From the NCBI GenBank assembly GCA_017530275.1, contig JAFXMP010000143.1, positions 1 to 21,565 on the forward strand: a stretch of DNA of 21,565 bases. The letters are read 5' to 3'. Below, piece after piece: positions 6,652-14,490 of this stretch. The notes under the pieces are model-generated. The model did not search any database, was not told the origin of the DNA, and saw only the letters and a program-made list of their open reading frames with translations. Each line of letters starts with the position of its first letter. Positions within the stretch are counted from its first letter, which is position 1. A program made the position numbers and the translations under genes. The stretch comes from Clostridia bacterium. GTDB taxonomy: Bacteria; Bacillota_A; Clostridia; Christensenellales; Aristaeellaceae.

Positions 6652-7461
6652 ATGAGTTTCTATTCCTACAAAAACGCCAATCCCGGATGCTGCCCCGGCA
6701 CCATTTCCGGTAACGCCCTGGAGGGACTGGATGAAAAGGTATGCATTCAGGTGCAGCGGGTGTACGACAGCTGTTTGCAGCAGCAGCAGTTGACCAACGT
6801 GAACGTGACCGTGACCAGCTATGCCCAGGTGGTCACCACCGGGTGCTGCTGCAACGCGGAAACCGAGGAAGTGCCGCCCACCACCGCGCCGGTGCCGCCC
6901 ATCACCTTTGAATCCTGCCGCAGCAGCGCCATGGATGTGGATATCAGCAACCTGAGCGTGGAGCGGCTGTGCGACCGGCCCTGCTTCGCCCGGGTGCGCG
7001 GGGCAGTGCAAATTCCCATCGACATCCTGTTCACTGACAGCCAATGCAACGAATTCATCGGCAAAGCGATTGTGACGGTGAACCGGGATGTGCTGCTGGC
7101 GGTGCCCGATGATTCCATCGTGCCCTTCAACCTGGAGGGCATGGCCAGCGCGGTGTGCGTGGCTGGCAGCTACCAGGGCAACAACGTGTTCCGCCTGACT
7201 GTGTGCGTCACCATCGTGCTGAAGGTGCTGGCCAAAGTGGAGATCCTGGTGCCCAGCTACGGCTTTTGCCCGATCCCGCCCTGTGAGGAATTCGCCGACA
7301 GCGTATGCGACGAATTCTTCTCCCTTCCTCTGTTCCCGCCCACCACTTTGTGCGATGAGGAAAACTTCCAGGGGAATTCCAACTGTAATTGTAACTGCAG
7401 CGCAAGCACCAATTGCGGCAACTGCGCAAACCGTTCCCGAGGCTGCTGCGGAAACCGCTGA
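6652..7461 (+). CDS. Cysteine-rich protein, possible spore-surface component
   Basis: A 269-residue protein with 24 cysteines and no signal peptide or membrane segment. It opens with [16 protein letters not shown], then [18 protein letters not shown] (a VYDSC motif that I associate with uncharacterised clostridial spore or cell-surface proteins), a GCCC stretch followed by a Pro/Thr linker (about 61-82), a beta-rich core (90-215), and an Asn/Cys tail with NCNCNC and GCCGN. High cysteine content in a cytosolic protein of a spore former suggests disulfide cross-linking in coat or exosporium; this is inference. AAGGAGG sets the start. It is divergent from ffs-glyA and ends in its own terminator, so it appears monocistronic. 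Confidence 0.75.
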   Translation: MSFYSYKNANPGCCPGTISGNALEGLDEKVCIQVQRVYDSCLQQQQLTNVNVTVTSYAQVVTTGCCCNAETEEVPPTTAPVPPITFESCRSSAMDVDISNLSVERLCDRPCFARVRGAVQIPIDILFTDSQCNEFIGKAIVTVNRDVLLAVPDDSIVPFNLEGMASAVCVAGSYQGNNVFRLTVCVTIVLKVLAKVEILVPSYGFCPIPPCEEFADSVCDEFFSLPLFPPTTLCDEENFQGNSNCNCNCSASTNCGNCANRSRGCCGNR

Positions 7462-7484
7462 TCATCAAAAAAACGAAAAACAGG

Positions 7485-7510
7485 GGGAGAAAGGCAGGCG
7501 CCTTTCTCCC
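7485..7510 (+). terminator. Terminator of the Cys-rich protein gene
   Basis: GGGAGAAAGGC (7485-7495) pairs perfectly with GCCTTTCTCCC (7500-7510) around a 4-nt loop. The following T-run is short (TTTG), so termination may be incomplete. Confidence 0.65.
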
Positions 7511-7570
7511 TTTGCATATTGTATCGACCATGGTAAAAAACGATTGCCCTGCTCTTCATTGCTCGTTTGC

Positions 7571-7598
7571 TTGACATATTTGAAAAGGCAGATATAAT
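7571..7598 (+). promoter_or_regulatory. Consensus sigma-A promoter of prsW
   Basis: Perfect TTGACA (7571-7576) and perfect TATAAT (7593-7598) with a 16-bp spacer. The predicted leader is about 50 nt. Confidence 0.8.
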
Positions 7599-7657
7599 GA
7601 TGAAGAAACTGCAAACAATACGGCATGCAGCTTTTCTATGGAAAAAGGGGAGAGGAC

Positions 7658-8383
7658 ATGTATTACGTTTACCGGCCTTCCACATATTATCCCAATCCAA
7701 TCCTGATTGCCGCAGCGGTGATTCCCGCGGTGCTGCTTCTTATTTATGTTTACAAAAGAGACCGGCTGGAGAAGGAGCCCGCCTCTCTGCTGGCCATATT
7801 GCTTTTGCAGGGAATCATTTCCACCGCCCTGGCGGTCTATGCGGAACGCATTGGAGCCAAGCTCCTGTCCGCCGTTCTTCCTTCTGATTCTTTGCTGTAT
7901 CAGGTACTGTTCTATGTGCTGGTGGTCGGCCTTGCGGAGGAGGGCTTCAAATTTCTGCTGCTCAAATGGCGCACCTGGCGTTCACCCCATTTCAACTGCC
8001 AGTTTGACGGTGTTGTGTATGCGGTGTTCGTTTCTTTGGGTTTTGCCCTGTGGGAAAACATCGATTATGTGGTGATGTACGGTTTGAGCGCGGCGCTGCT
8101 GCGGGCAGTCACGGCCATTCCCGGTCACGCCTGCTTCGGCGTGTTCATGGGTGCGTGGTATGGCTTGGCGAAATCCCATGAACGTCATGGACACGCCCGC
8201 TATGCGCAAATCTGCCTGCGGCTTTCTCTGCTGTGCCCTATGCTGCTGCACGGCCTGTACGATCTGATTGCCACGCTGGATCGAACCGAGACATCGCTTT
8301 ACTTTGTGGGTTTTATTGCGCTGATATTCTTTGCGGCCTATATCACCGTGCGCAATTTATCCAGGCGGGACCGGTATATCTGA
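7658..8383 (+). CDS. prsW: PrsW-family intramembrane metalloprotease
   Basis: A 241-residue polytopic membrane protein with the PrsW motifs in order: the cytoplasmic KRDRLEKEP (33-41), GLAEEGFKFLLLK (EExxK, Glu94-Glu95), GFALWENIDYV (Glu133), AIPGHACFG (His157) and LLHGLYDL (His198). These glutamates and histidines are the presumed metal-binding and catalytic residues. In Bacillus and Clostridioides, PrsW makes the first cut in anti-sigma factors (RsiW, RsiT) to release ECF sigma factors. No ECF sigma or anti-sigma gene is in this window, so the substrate is unknown. GGGGAGAGGAC precedes the ATG. It is likely cotranscribed with the membrane protein that follows (21-nt gap). Confidence 0.9.
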   Translation: MYYVYRPSTYYPNPILIAAAVIPAVLLLIYVYKRDRLEKEPASLLAILLLQGIISTALAVYAERIGAKLLSAVLPSDSLLYQVLFYVLVVGLAEEGFKFLLLKWRTWRSPHFNCQFDGVVYAVFVSLGFALWENIDYVVMYGLSAALLRAVTAIPGHACFGVFMGAWYGLAKSHERHGHARYAQICLRLSLLCPMLLHGLYDLIATLDRTETSLYFVGFIALIFFAAYITVRNLSRRDRYI

Positions 8384-8404
8384 TTGCAGGGAGGAAACTG
8401 TATT

Positions 8405-8968
8405 TTGCCCAGCCAGAGAAAAAACGCCCGGCAGCAGGCCATGACAGTGGCCTTCTGCGGGATGGCCGCCGCGCTGTCAGTGGTGATCATGATGACCGGC
8501 GGGGTGATCCCCATTGCCACCTATGCCGTGCCCATGCTGTGCGGTACGCTGCTGCTGCCCATTCTGATCGAGTTTGGGAAAAGCGCCGCCTGGGCCACCT
8601 TTTTTTCTGTCGCGCTGCTGTCGCTGATCCTGGGCTTTGATAAGGAAGCGGCGTTCTTTTATCTGTTTATCGGGTATTATCCCATCGTGAAATGGCCGCT
8701 GGACAGAGTAAAACCCAAGGGAAAGCGTATCCTGTGCAAGGCGCTGCTGTTTACATGCGCCATTGGCGTCATGTACGCCCTTATGTATCTGCTGTTTCCC
8801 ATGGAGGCCATGATGCAGGAATTTAAGGAAATGGGGATCGCGTTGACCGTGGGCTTTGTGATCGTTTATGCGGGCTGTATGTTTCTGTATGATTTTTTGT
8901 TGGTGCAGCTATTGCCTGTTTACGCCAACCGGATACGGCCCAAACTGAAATTTATGATCAAGCAGTAA
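8405..8968 (+). CDS. Integral membrane protein, ECF-transporter S-component-like
   Basis: A 187-residue, very hydrophobic protein with about five to six membrane segments and a short basic N-terminus (PSQRKNARQQAMT). The motif AFCGMAAALSVVIMM-TGGVIPIATYAVP resembles the first helices of vitamin-uptake (ECF) S components and of a related uncharacterised clostridial family; FDKEAAFFYLFIGYYPIVKWPL is a distinctive central stretch. The likely start is TTG at 8405, because GGGAGG lies 10 nt before it and no suitable ATG is near. An S component needs EcfT and EcfA subunits, none of which is here, so it would share them from elsewhere. Substrate unknown; the family call is moderate. Confidence 0.7.
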   Translation: MPSQRKNARQQAMTVAFCGMAAALSVVIMMTGGVIPIATYAVPMLCGTLLLPILIEFGKSAAWATFFSVALLSLILGFDKEAAFFYLFIGYYPIVKWPLDRVKPKGKRILCKALLFTCAIGVMYALMYLLFPMEAMMQEFKEMGIALTVGFVIVYAGCMFLYDFLLVQLLPVYANRIRPKLKFMIKQ

Positions 8969-9003
8969 GGCACGCATCCCAATTTTGCCATGATTGCTTC
9001 AAC

Positions 9004-9029
9004 ATTTGTCCACAAATCCATGCTATGCT
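9004..9029 (+). promoter_or_regulatory. Probable promoter with inverted repeat ahead of the DUF5685/J-domain operon
   Basis: An extended -10, TGCTATGCT (9021-9029), with a weak -35 region. Just upstream lies the inverted repeat ATTTGT-CC-ACAAAT (9004-9017), placed where an operator could cover the spacer region. Confidence 0.4.
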
Positions 9030-9098
9030 GAATGCTGCCGGGATAGGCGCGCCTGAACCGGCAATCAACAGGAGACACATTTAAGGGAGGGGATCATC

Positions 9099-9512
9099 AT
9101 GTCGTTTCTTCGGAATATAGGCCAGCGTATCGCCGCTTTTATGAACGGACGCACTGGGTTTGATCAGTTGAGCCTCGCCTGCCTGATCGGCAGCATTGCG
9201 CTGCAGTTTATCGCGTCTCTGACGGGGATCCCGCTGCTGATGCTGCTCAGCCTGGCTGCATACGGGTACTCTCTGTTTCGCATCTTTTCCCGGAGAAGCT
9301 ATAAAAGGCAGCAGGAAAATGAGAAATTCTGCGCATGGTGGGCCAATTTGAAGACCAAGACCATTCAATTCTGCAAGCGGCTCAAGCTCATGCGCCAGTA
9401 CAAGTATTTCAAATGCCCCCAGTGCAAAGCCCTGCTGCGAATGAGCCGGGGCGCGGGGGAGAAAGAAATCTGCTGCCCCAAGTGCCAGAACCGGTTCAAG
9501 CAGAAATCCTGA
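9099..9512 (+). CDS. Membrane protein with C-terminal zinc ribbon
   Basis: A 137-residue protein. Residues 23-62 form two closely spaced hydrophobic helices (LSLACLIGSIALQFIA and IPLLMLLSLAAYGYSLF). A basic, amphipathic stretch follows, then a zinc ribbon with CPQC (106-109) and CCPKC (125-129), facing the cytoplasm by the positive-inside rule. AAGGGAGGGG precedes the start. It is the first gene of a three-gene operon (13-nt gap to the next). Similar trios occur in Clostridia but the function is not known to me. The CPxC pairs suggest metal- or nucleic-acid-binding, as in rubredoxin-type knuckles. Confidence 0.8.
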   Translation: MSFLRNIGQRIAAFMNGRTGFDQLSLACLIGSIALQFIASLTGIPLLMLLSLAAYGYSLFRIFSRRSYKRQQENEKFCAWWANLKTKTIQFCKRLKLMRQYKYFKCPQCKALLRMSRGAGEKEICCPKCQNRFKQKS

Positions 9513-9525
9513 GGGAGGATGCATT

Positions 9526-10392
9526 ATGTTCGGTTATGTGCGCCCCTATGGCGCGGACTTATCCGAGGAAGAAAAGAAACGCTACAAGGCCGTGTACTGC
9601 GGCCTGTGCCGCGTGCTGAATGAGAAATACGGTCTGGCAGGCCGCATGGGCCTCAATTTTGATATGACCTTCCTGCTGCTGCTTTTGAGTTCGCTGTACG
9701 AACCGGAGGAAAAGCAGCGGGAAACGGTCTGCCCGCCCCATCCGGTGAAAAAGCATCCGGAAATCATAACGTCGTTTACCGATTATGCCGCTGGGATGAC
9801 CGTAGCACTGACTTATTACAAAGCGCTGGACGATTGGGAGGACGAGCGGAAAGCTTCCGGCAAGGTATATTCCGACCTGCTCAAGCGTCACTATCAGGCG
9901 GTAAAAGCGGAGTGGCCAAGGCCCTGCGAGGCCATTGAAAGCTGTATCAGCGCTATCCATGAGGTGGAAAAGGACCCCAAAGCCCAGCCCGAGCGGGCGG
10001 CGGACTTATCAGGAAGGATGCTGAGCGCTATCTTCACGGTCAAGGATGATTATTTTCGGCCTCATATGGCGGCTCTCGGCTATTATCTGGGCAAATTCAT
10101 TTATATGATGGACGCGGCGGTGGACTACGACCAGGACATGAAAAAGGGCTGCTTTAATCCCCTGCCGGCCATGGACTTAAAGCCGGAAGCCGCGGGGGAC
10201 ATGCTGCGTCAGCCTCTGGGCCAGGCGGCTGAAATCTTTGAAGGACTGCCCCTGGTGCAGGATGTGAACATCATGCGCAATATCCTCTATTCCGGCGTTT
10301 GGCAAAGCTATAACGAAATGCTCAGCCGGAAAAAGAACCAGGAAAAAACGGAACCAAGCCAACAGACAGAAGGTGAACAGCATGGTCACTGA
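9526..10392 (+). CDS. DUF5685 family protein
   Basis: A 288-residue, mainly alpha-helical soluble protein that I recognise as the DUF5685 family: MFGYVRPYGADLSEEEKKRYKA then YCGLC (24-28), FDMTFLLLLLSSLYEP, and a cluster of cysteines early on. Two acidic motifs stand out: ALDDWEDE (about 100-107) and MMDAAVDYDQDMKKG (195-208), nearly 100 residues apart on helical sequence. This spacing resembles the two aspartate-rich motifs of head-to-head prenyl synthases, but the function is not established. It is in an operon with a zinc-ribbon membrane protein and a J-domain protein; its last 11 nt overlap the next gene, implying translational coupling. Confidence 0.8.
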   Translation: MFGYVRPYGADLSEEEKKRYKAVYCGLCRVLNEKYGLAGRMGLNFDMTFLLLLLSSLYEPEEKQRETVCPPHPVKKHPEIITSFTDYAAGMTVALTYYKALDDWEDERKASGKVYSDLLKRHYQAVKAEWPRPCEAIESCISAIHEVEKDPKAQPERAADLSGRMLSAIFTVKDDYFRPHMAALGYYLGKFIYMMDAAVDYDQDMKKGCFNPLPAMDLKPEAAGDMLRQPLGQAAEIFEGLPLVQDVNIMRNILYSGVWQSYNEMLSRKKNQEKTEPSQQTEGEQHGH

Positions 10393-11158
10393 TCCTCACA
10401 GGGTATTGGGCGTGAAGCCCGGGGCCACGCCGGATGAAATCAAAAAAGCGTACCGCCAGAAGGCCAAGGAATGCCATCCCGACCTGCACCCGGACGACCC
10501 CAACGCCACGAAAAAAATGAACGAAGTCAATGAGGCTTACGATATGCTGATGCATCCTGAAAAGTATCAGGCGCGGCAGCAGCAATCCCAGAGCTATCAG
10601 CAAACTTACAGCAATCCCTTTACCCAGCAGCGCGGCAGTTCTTATGGCGGGTATCAGGGAAATACCAGCTATGGCGGAAACGGTCCGTTTGGCGGCGGCC
10701 AAAGCGGCGGCTGGTATGATTTTGATGATCTGTTCGGCTTCGGTTCCGCCCGGCGTGCGTCCAGCGTACAGCCGCCCCAGGAAATGCCCTTTGACAGCAT
10801 GGAGGTACGCACCGCCATCCGCGCCATCAACAGCGGCCGCTGGCAGGAGGCAATCAGCATTTTGGCTAACGTTCCCAGCACCGGGCGCAACGCACGCTGG
10901 CATTATCTCATGGGCCTTTCCCAGCAGGGCGCGGGCAATACCATGATGGCCCAGGAGGAAATGCAGCGCGCTTCCCAAATGGAACCCAACAACGCTTTGT
11001 ATCATCAGCTATTGCAGCAGTACAGGCAGGCGGGACAAACCTACGAACAGCGTTCCCAGGGCTGGGGTTTTAATATGGGCGCTATGGACCCCTCCCGCTG
11101 GTGTATGCGCATCTGTTTGATCAATTTGTTCTGCAATTTCTGCTGCCGGTGCCTCTAA
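10382..11158 (+). CDS. J-domain (DnaJ-like) protein with TPR-like region and Cys-rich tail
   Basis: A 258-residue co-chaperone-type protein. The J domain (about 1-65) has the essential HPD at 32-34 (KECHPDLHPDD) between helix II (PDEIKKAYRQKAKE) and helix III (MNEVNEAYDML). A Gln/Ser/Tyr then Gly/Phe-rich linker (70-125) ends in YDFDDLFGFG. Residues 140-215 form two TPR-like helical repeats (AINSGRWQEAISIL; AQEEMQRASQMEPNNALYHQLL). The tail has six Cys (CMRICLINLFCNFCCRC). There is no DnaJ zinc-finger or C-terminal substrate domain, so it is a specialised J protein that likely recruits DnaK to a particular client. AAGGTG upstream of ATG 10382 sets the start within the previous gene. Confidence 0.88.
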   Translation: MVTDPHRVLGVKPGATPDEIKKAYRQKAKECHPDLHPDDPNATKKMNEVNEAYDMLMHPEKYQARQQQSQSYQQTYSNPFTQQRGSSYGGYQGNTSYGGNGPFGGGQSGGWYDFDDLFGFGSARRASSVQPPQEMPFDSMEVRTAIRAINSGRWQEAISILANVPSTGRNARWHYLMGLSQQGAGNTMMAQEEMQRASQMEPNNALYHQLLQQYRQAGQTYEQRSQGWGFNMGAMDPSRWCMRICLINLFCNFCCRCL

Positions 11159-11181
11159 TGCTTTTTCCAAAAATATTTACG

Positions 11182-11202
11182 GCGGAGCTGTTTAAGCCCC
11201 GC
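11182..11202. terminator. Terminator between convergent J-domain and thrH genes
   Basis: GCGGAGC (11182-11188) and GCCCCGC (11196-11202) pair with one mismatch and a 7-nt loop. T-rich tails lie on both sides (TGCTGTTTTTA on plus, TAAATATTTTTGG on minus). Confidence 0.5.
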
Positions 11203-11213
11203 TGCTGTTTTTA

Positions 11214-11816
11214 TCAATTCAATTCTTTTTCAATGGCTTTCAGCAGATCATCGTATTCCTCAAAAGCAGGCAGTTCAGGATGATCCTTCTTGATCTGCTC
11301 CGTGGACCGGAACAGGAAGCCCGCCTTGCTGGCCTGGATCATGGCCAGGTCGTTGTAGCTGTCGCCTGCCGCGATGGTTTCAAAGCCGATGGATTGGAGG
11401 GCTTTGACCGAAACCAGCTTGGATTTTTCCGCCCGCATATGGAAGCCCGTCACCGCGCCGTCGGGGGCTACCTCCAGCGTATTGCAGAAAATGGTGGGCC
11501 AGCCCAGTTTTTTCATCAAAGGTCCGGCGAACTGGGTGAAGGTGTCGCTTAAAATAATCACCTGAGTCTTTTCCCGAAGAGCGTCCAAAAACTCCCGCGC
11601 GCCGGGCATGGGATCGATTTTTTCGATGGTGGCTTTGATTTCGTTAAGGCCCAGCTTGTGCTCCCGCAGGATGCCTAAGCGCCAGTTCATCAGCTTATTA
11701 TAATCGGGCTCGTCCCGGGTGGTGCGCTTCAATTCGGGAATCCCGCTGGCCTGAGAAAACGCGATCCATATCTCCGGCACCAGCACGCCTTCCAGGTCCA
11801 GACAGACGATGTTCAT
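11214..11816 (-). CDS. thrH: ThrH: phosphoserine phosphatase / homoserine phosphotransferase
   Basis: A HAD-superfamily enzyme of 200 residues that closely follows Pseudomonas ThrH from its first residue: MNIVCLDLEGVLVPEIWIAF (nucleophile D7, E9), then TTRDEPDYNKLMNWRL, VIILSDTFTQFAGPLM (motif II) and AAGDSYNDLAM (motif IV). ThrH removes phosphate from phosphoserine and can pass it to homoserine, linking serine and threonine synthesis. The start at 11816 has AAGGAGG 9 nt upstream. It is transcribed away from metY-metA, which use homoserine, so all three sit at the homoserine branch point. Whether the transferase activity matters here is inference; in this setting it may simply be SerB. Confidence 0.9.
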   Translation of the reverse strand: MNIVCLDLEGVLVPEIWIAFSQASGIPELKRTTRDEPDYNKLMNWRLGILREHKLGLNEIKATIEKIDPMPGAREFLDALREKTQVIILSDTFTQFAGPLMKKLGWPTIFCNTLEVAPDGAVTGFHMRAEKSKLVSVKALQSIGFETIAAGDSYNDLAMIQASKAGFLFRSTEQIKKDHPELPAFEEYDDLLKAIEKELN

Positions 11817-11849
11817 GCGGTGTGTCCTCCTTGTTTTTGGTACGAAAAG

Positions 11850-11878
11850 GTTATACCATATTTGCAACCTTTTTTCAA
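11850..11878 (-). promoter_or_regulatory. sigma-A promoter of thrH
   Basis: On the minus strand TTGAAA (11873-11878), a 17-bp spacer and TATAAC (11850-11855). Confidence 0.65.
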
Positions 11879-11909
11879 CACAGCGACAGGAAAAGAACAG
11901 AAACATGTA

Positions 11910-11938
11910 TTGACATGCAATGCCCTTTTCGCTATCAT
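11910..11938 (+). promoter_or_regulatory. sigma-A promoter of metY-metA
   Basis: TTGACA (11910-11915), a 17-bp spacer and TATCAT (11933-11938). An inverted repeat CATGT-ATTG-ACATG (11904-11917) overlaps the -35. The leader is only about 37 nt, leaving no room for a SAM riboswitch or T-box. Confidence 0.7.
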
Positions 11939-11981
11939 GGTGTAGCGTCAAGAATCAGCATGCGTTCACGGAGGTATAATT

Positions 11982-13268
11982 ATGAAGCCTTATCGGATCG
12001 AAACCACCTGCGTCCAGGGCGGCTACACCCCCAAAAACGGCGAACCGCGCCAAATCCCCATCGTCCAGTCCACCACCTTCAAGTACGATACCGGCGAGGA
12101 TATGGGCAAGCTGTTCGACCTGGAAGCCAGCGGATATTTTTATACCCGGCTGCAAAACCCCACCAATGATTACGTGGCGGCTAAAATCGCTGCTTTGGAG
12201 GGCGGCACGGCGGCCATGCTCACCTCCTCCGGCCAGGCGGCCAACTTTTTCGCCATGTTCAATTTGGCCTCCTGCGGCGACCATATGGTAGCGTCATCCA
12301 GCATTTACGGCGGCACTTTCAATTTGATCAGCGTCACCATGGCGAAGATGGGCATTGAAACCACCTTCGTTTCGCCGGACTGCACGGATGAGGAATTGAA
12401 CGCAGCCTTCCGGCCCAATACCAAGTTGGTATTCGGCGAAACCATCGCCAACCCGGCGCTGACCGTACTGGATATCGAGCAGTTTGCCAAGGCGGCCCAC
12501 GCCCATGGGGTGCCCCTGATCGTGGATAACACATTCGCCACCCCCGTAAATTGTCGGCCCATTGAATGGGGCGCGGATATCGTGACCCATTCCACCACGA
12601 AGTACATGGACGGCCATGGCGTCAGCGTGGGCGGAGCCATCGTGGACGGCGGGAAATTCGACTGGATGGCCCATAAGGAAAAATTCCCTGGTCTGTGCAC
12701 GCCGGACGAAAGTTACCACGGCATCACCTACGCGGAGAAGTTCGGCATGGGCGGCGCGTTCATCACCAAATGCACGGCCCAGCTCATGCGCGACTTCGGT
12801 TCCATTCAGTCTCCCCAGCACGCTTTCTACCTGAATTTGGGCCTGGAAAGCCTGCATGTGCGCATGGAACGCCATTGCGAAAACGGGCAGAAGGTGGCGG
12901 AATTCCTGCAAAAGCACCCCAAGGTGGAGCGGGTGATCTACTGCGGCTTGCCAGAGGATAAATACTATGCGCGGGCGCAGAAATATCTGCCCAAGGGTTC
13001 CTGCGGCGTGGTCAGCTTTGAACTGAAAGGCGGGCGTGAAGCCGCTTCCGTATTCATGAACAGCCTGCGGCTTGCCGCCATTGAAACCCACGTGGCCGAC
13101 GCGCGCACCTGCTGCCTGAACCCTGCCAGCACCACCCACCGGCAGATGAACGACGAGCAGCTGAAGGCCGCGGGCGTTCCCGCCGGGCTGGTGCGTATGA
13201 GCTGCGGCCTGGAAAACGCCCAGGACCTGATTGACGACATCGCCCAGGCGCTGGAAAAAGTAAAATAA
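11982..13268 (+). CDS. metY: O-acetylhomoserine sulfhydrylase (aminocarboxypropyltransferase)
   Basis: A PLP enzyme of the Cys/Met metabolism family, 428 residues, the length typical of MetY rather than of the shorter cystathionine synthases. It makes homocysteine from O-acetylhomoserine and sulfide. Visible signatures are the N-terminal IETTCVQGGYTP and PIVQSTTFKY, YTRLQNPT (54-61), ALEGGTAAMLTSSGQAA (71-87), the PLP-contacting YGGTFNLI, LIVDNTFATP, and the lysine motif VTHSTTKYMDGHG (Lys207). The GGAGG in ACGGAGGTATAATT sets the start. It is followed 16 nt later by metA, which makes its substrate. A methanethiol-using reaction is also possible for this family. Confidence 0.93.
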   Translation: MKPYRIETTCVQGGYTPKNGEPRQIPIVQSTTFKYDTGEDMGKLFDLEASGYFYTRLQNPTNDYVAAKIAALEGGTAAMLTSSGQAANFFAMFNLASCGDHMVASSSIYGGTFNLISVTMAKMGIETTFVSPDCTDEELNAAFRPNTKLVFGETIANPALTVLDIEQFAKAAHAHGVPLIVDNTFATPVNCRPIEWGADIVTHSTTKYMDGHGVSVGGAIVDGGKFDWMAHKEKFPGLCTPDESYHGITYAEKFGMGGAFITKCTAQLMRDFGSIQSPQHAFYLNLGLESLHVRMERHCENGQKVAEFLQKHPKVERVIYCGLPEDKYYARAQKYLPKGSCGVVSFELKGGREAASVFMNSLRLAAIETHVADARTCCLNPASTTHRQMNDEQLKAAGVPAGLVRMSCGLENAQDLIDDIAQALEKVK

Positions 13269-13284
13269 AGGAAGGCATTGAACC

Positions 13285-14226
13285 ATGCCCATCAAAATCC
13301 CCGATCATCTGCCGGCAGTAGACGTGCTGCACCGGGAAAATATCTTCGTTATGACCCAGGGCCGCGCCACCACGCAGGATATTCGTCCGCTGCAAATTTT
13401 GCTGGTGAACCTGATGCCAAAGAAAATACAGACCGAAGTCCAGTTTTCCCGGCTGCTGGGCAACACTTCCCTGCAAATCGAATTAGAGCTGATCGCTCCC
13501 AAGACCCATGAATCCGTCAACACGCCGCCGGAGCATTTGCAGGCATTCTATAAGACCTTTGATGATGTAAAGCATCGGAACTTCGACGGCTGCATCATCA
13601 CCGGCGCGCCGGTAGAGCATTTGCCCTTCGAGGAAGTAGACTACTGGGACGAACTGTGCGAAATCATGGATTGGAGCAAAAAGCACGTCCATTCCACGTT
13701 CCATATTTGCTGGGGGGCCCAGGCGGGGCTGTATCACCATTTCGGCATCCCCAAACAGGGCTTAAACGCCAAGCTCTTCGGCGTGTATCCTCATGAAGTA
13801 GAATACAAACGAAGCATTTTGTTCCGGGGCTTTGACGACACCTTTTACGTGCCCCACTCCCGCCACACCACCGTGAAACGGGAGGACATCGAAGCTGTGC
13901 CGGAATTGCAGATTTTGGCTTCCTCCCCCCAGGCGGGCGTGTACGCGGTATATGCCAAAAAGCACAAGCAGATTTTTATTACCGGCCATTCGGAATACGA
14001 TGCCGACACATTAGAGCAGGAATACAAGCGGGACGTAGCCGCGGGCAAGCCCATATCCGTGCCGGAAAACTATTATCCGAACAATGACCCTGATCAAAAA
14101 CCTCTGGTGACTTGGCGGGCGCACGCCAATTTGCTGTTCTGCAACTGGCTGAATTATTTCGTTTACCAGACTACGCCTTATGACCTGTCCATGATCCCAG
14201 CGGGCGTACAAACCTTGGAAGAATAA
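13285..14226 (+). CDS. metA: Homoserine O-acetyltransferase (MetA family)
   Basis: A 313-residue MetA. The key residues sit at the standard family positions: catalytic Cys142 in [12 protein letters not shown], His235 and Glu237 in FITGHSEYD, and Glu111 in [13 protein letters not shown]. Glu at 111, instead of Gly, is the reported determinant of acetyl-CoA over succinyl-CoA use, so this enzyme should make O-acetylhomoserine, matching the MetY next to it. The opening [22 protein letters not shown] and [19 protein letters not shown] are classic. AAGGAAGG precedes the ATG. It is cotranscribed with metY. No terminator was seen directly after it, so the downstream small gene may be read from the same transcript. 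Confidence 0.96.
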   Translation: MPIKIPDHLPAVDVLHRENIFVMTQGRATTQDIRPLQILLVNLMPKKIQTEVQFSRLLGNTSLQIELELIAPKTHESVNTPPEHLQAFYKTFDDVKHRNFDGCIITGAPVEHLPFEEVDYWDELCEIMDWSKKHVHSTFHICWGAQAGLYHHFGIPKQGLNAKLFGVYPHEVEYKRSILFRGFDDTFYVPHSRHTTVKREDIEAVPELQILASSPQAGVYAVYAKKHKQIFITGHSEYDADTLEQEYKRDVAAGKPISVPENYYPNNDPDQKPLVTWRAHANLLFCNWLNYFVYQTTPYDLSMIPAGVQTLEE

Positions 14227-14271
14227 CAGGATACAGTGCTGGATCGAGAGCCCAAATTGGAGGCGGCGCGT

Positions 14272-14490
14272 ATGAAAATAAAGATCCCCACCGGATACCG
14301 GGCTGATATGGCGGATATTGCGGAAGGAATCAACGAACTGATGGCCGACCTGGAGGATATTCGGGACGAAGCCCAGGAGATGCTGGATGAAAAAGAAAAC
14401 GATGCTGTCCGGGAAGACATCGGCAAAATGGATGAAGCGATCAAAAAACTCAGCGAAGCGGCGGATCTGTTGGAGCAGGTTGAATCATGA
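14272..14490 (+). CDS. Small acidic coiled-coil protein, unknown function
   Basis: A 72-residue protein. After a short start (MKIKIPTGYRADMADI) almost the whole sequence is helical, charged heptad-like sequence rich in Asp, Glu, Lys and Leu (EGINELMADLEDIRDEAQEM; MDEAIKKLSEAADLLEQVE), likely a coiled coil. TTGGAGG lies 8 nt upstream of the ATG. The stop overlaps the start of the sugar-kinase gene (ATGA), so the two are translationally coupled. I do not recognise the family. A binding or scaffolding partner of the kinase is possible but unsupported. Confidence 0.65.
   Translation: MKIKIPTGYRADMADIAEGINELMADLEDIRDEAQEMLDEKENDAVREDIGKMDEAIKKLSEAADLLEQVES

Noticed and set aside
11817..11981. SAM riboswitch or T-box before metY
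   Set aside because: A sigma-A promoter lies only 37 nt or so before the gene's translated region, leaving no space for either fold.
12294..13295. 333-codon minus-strand open frame
   Set aside because: Antisense shadow of metY.
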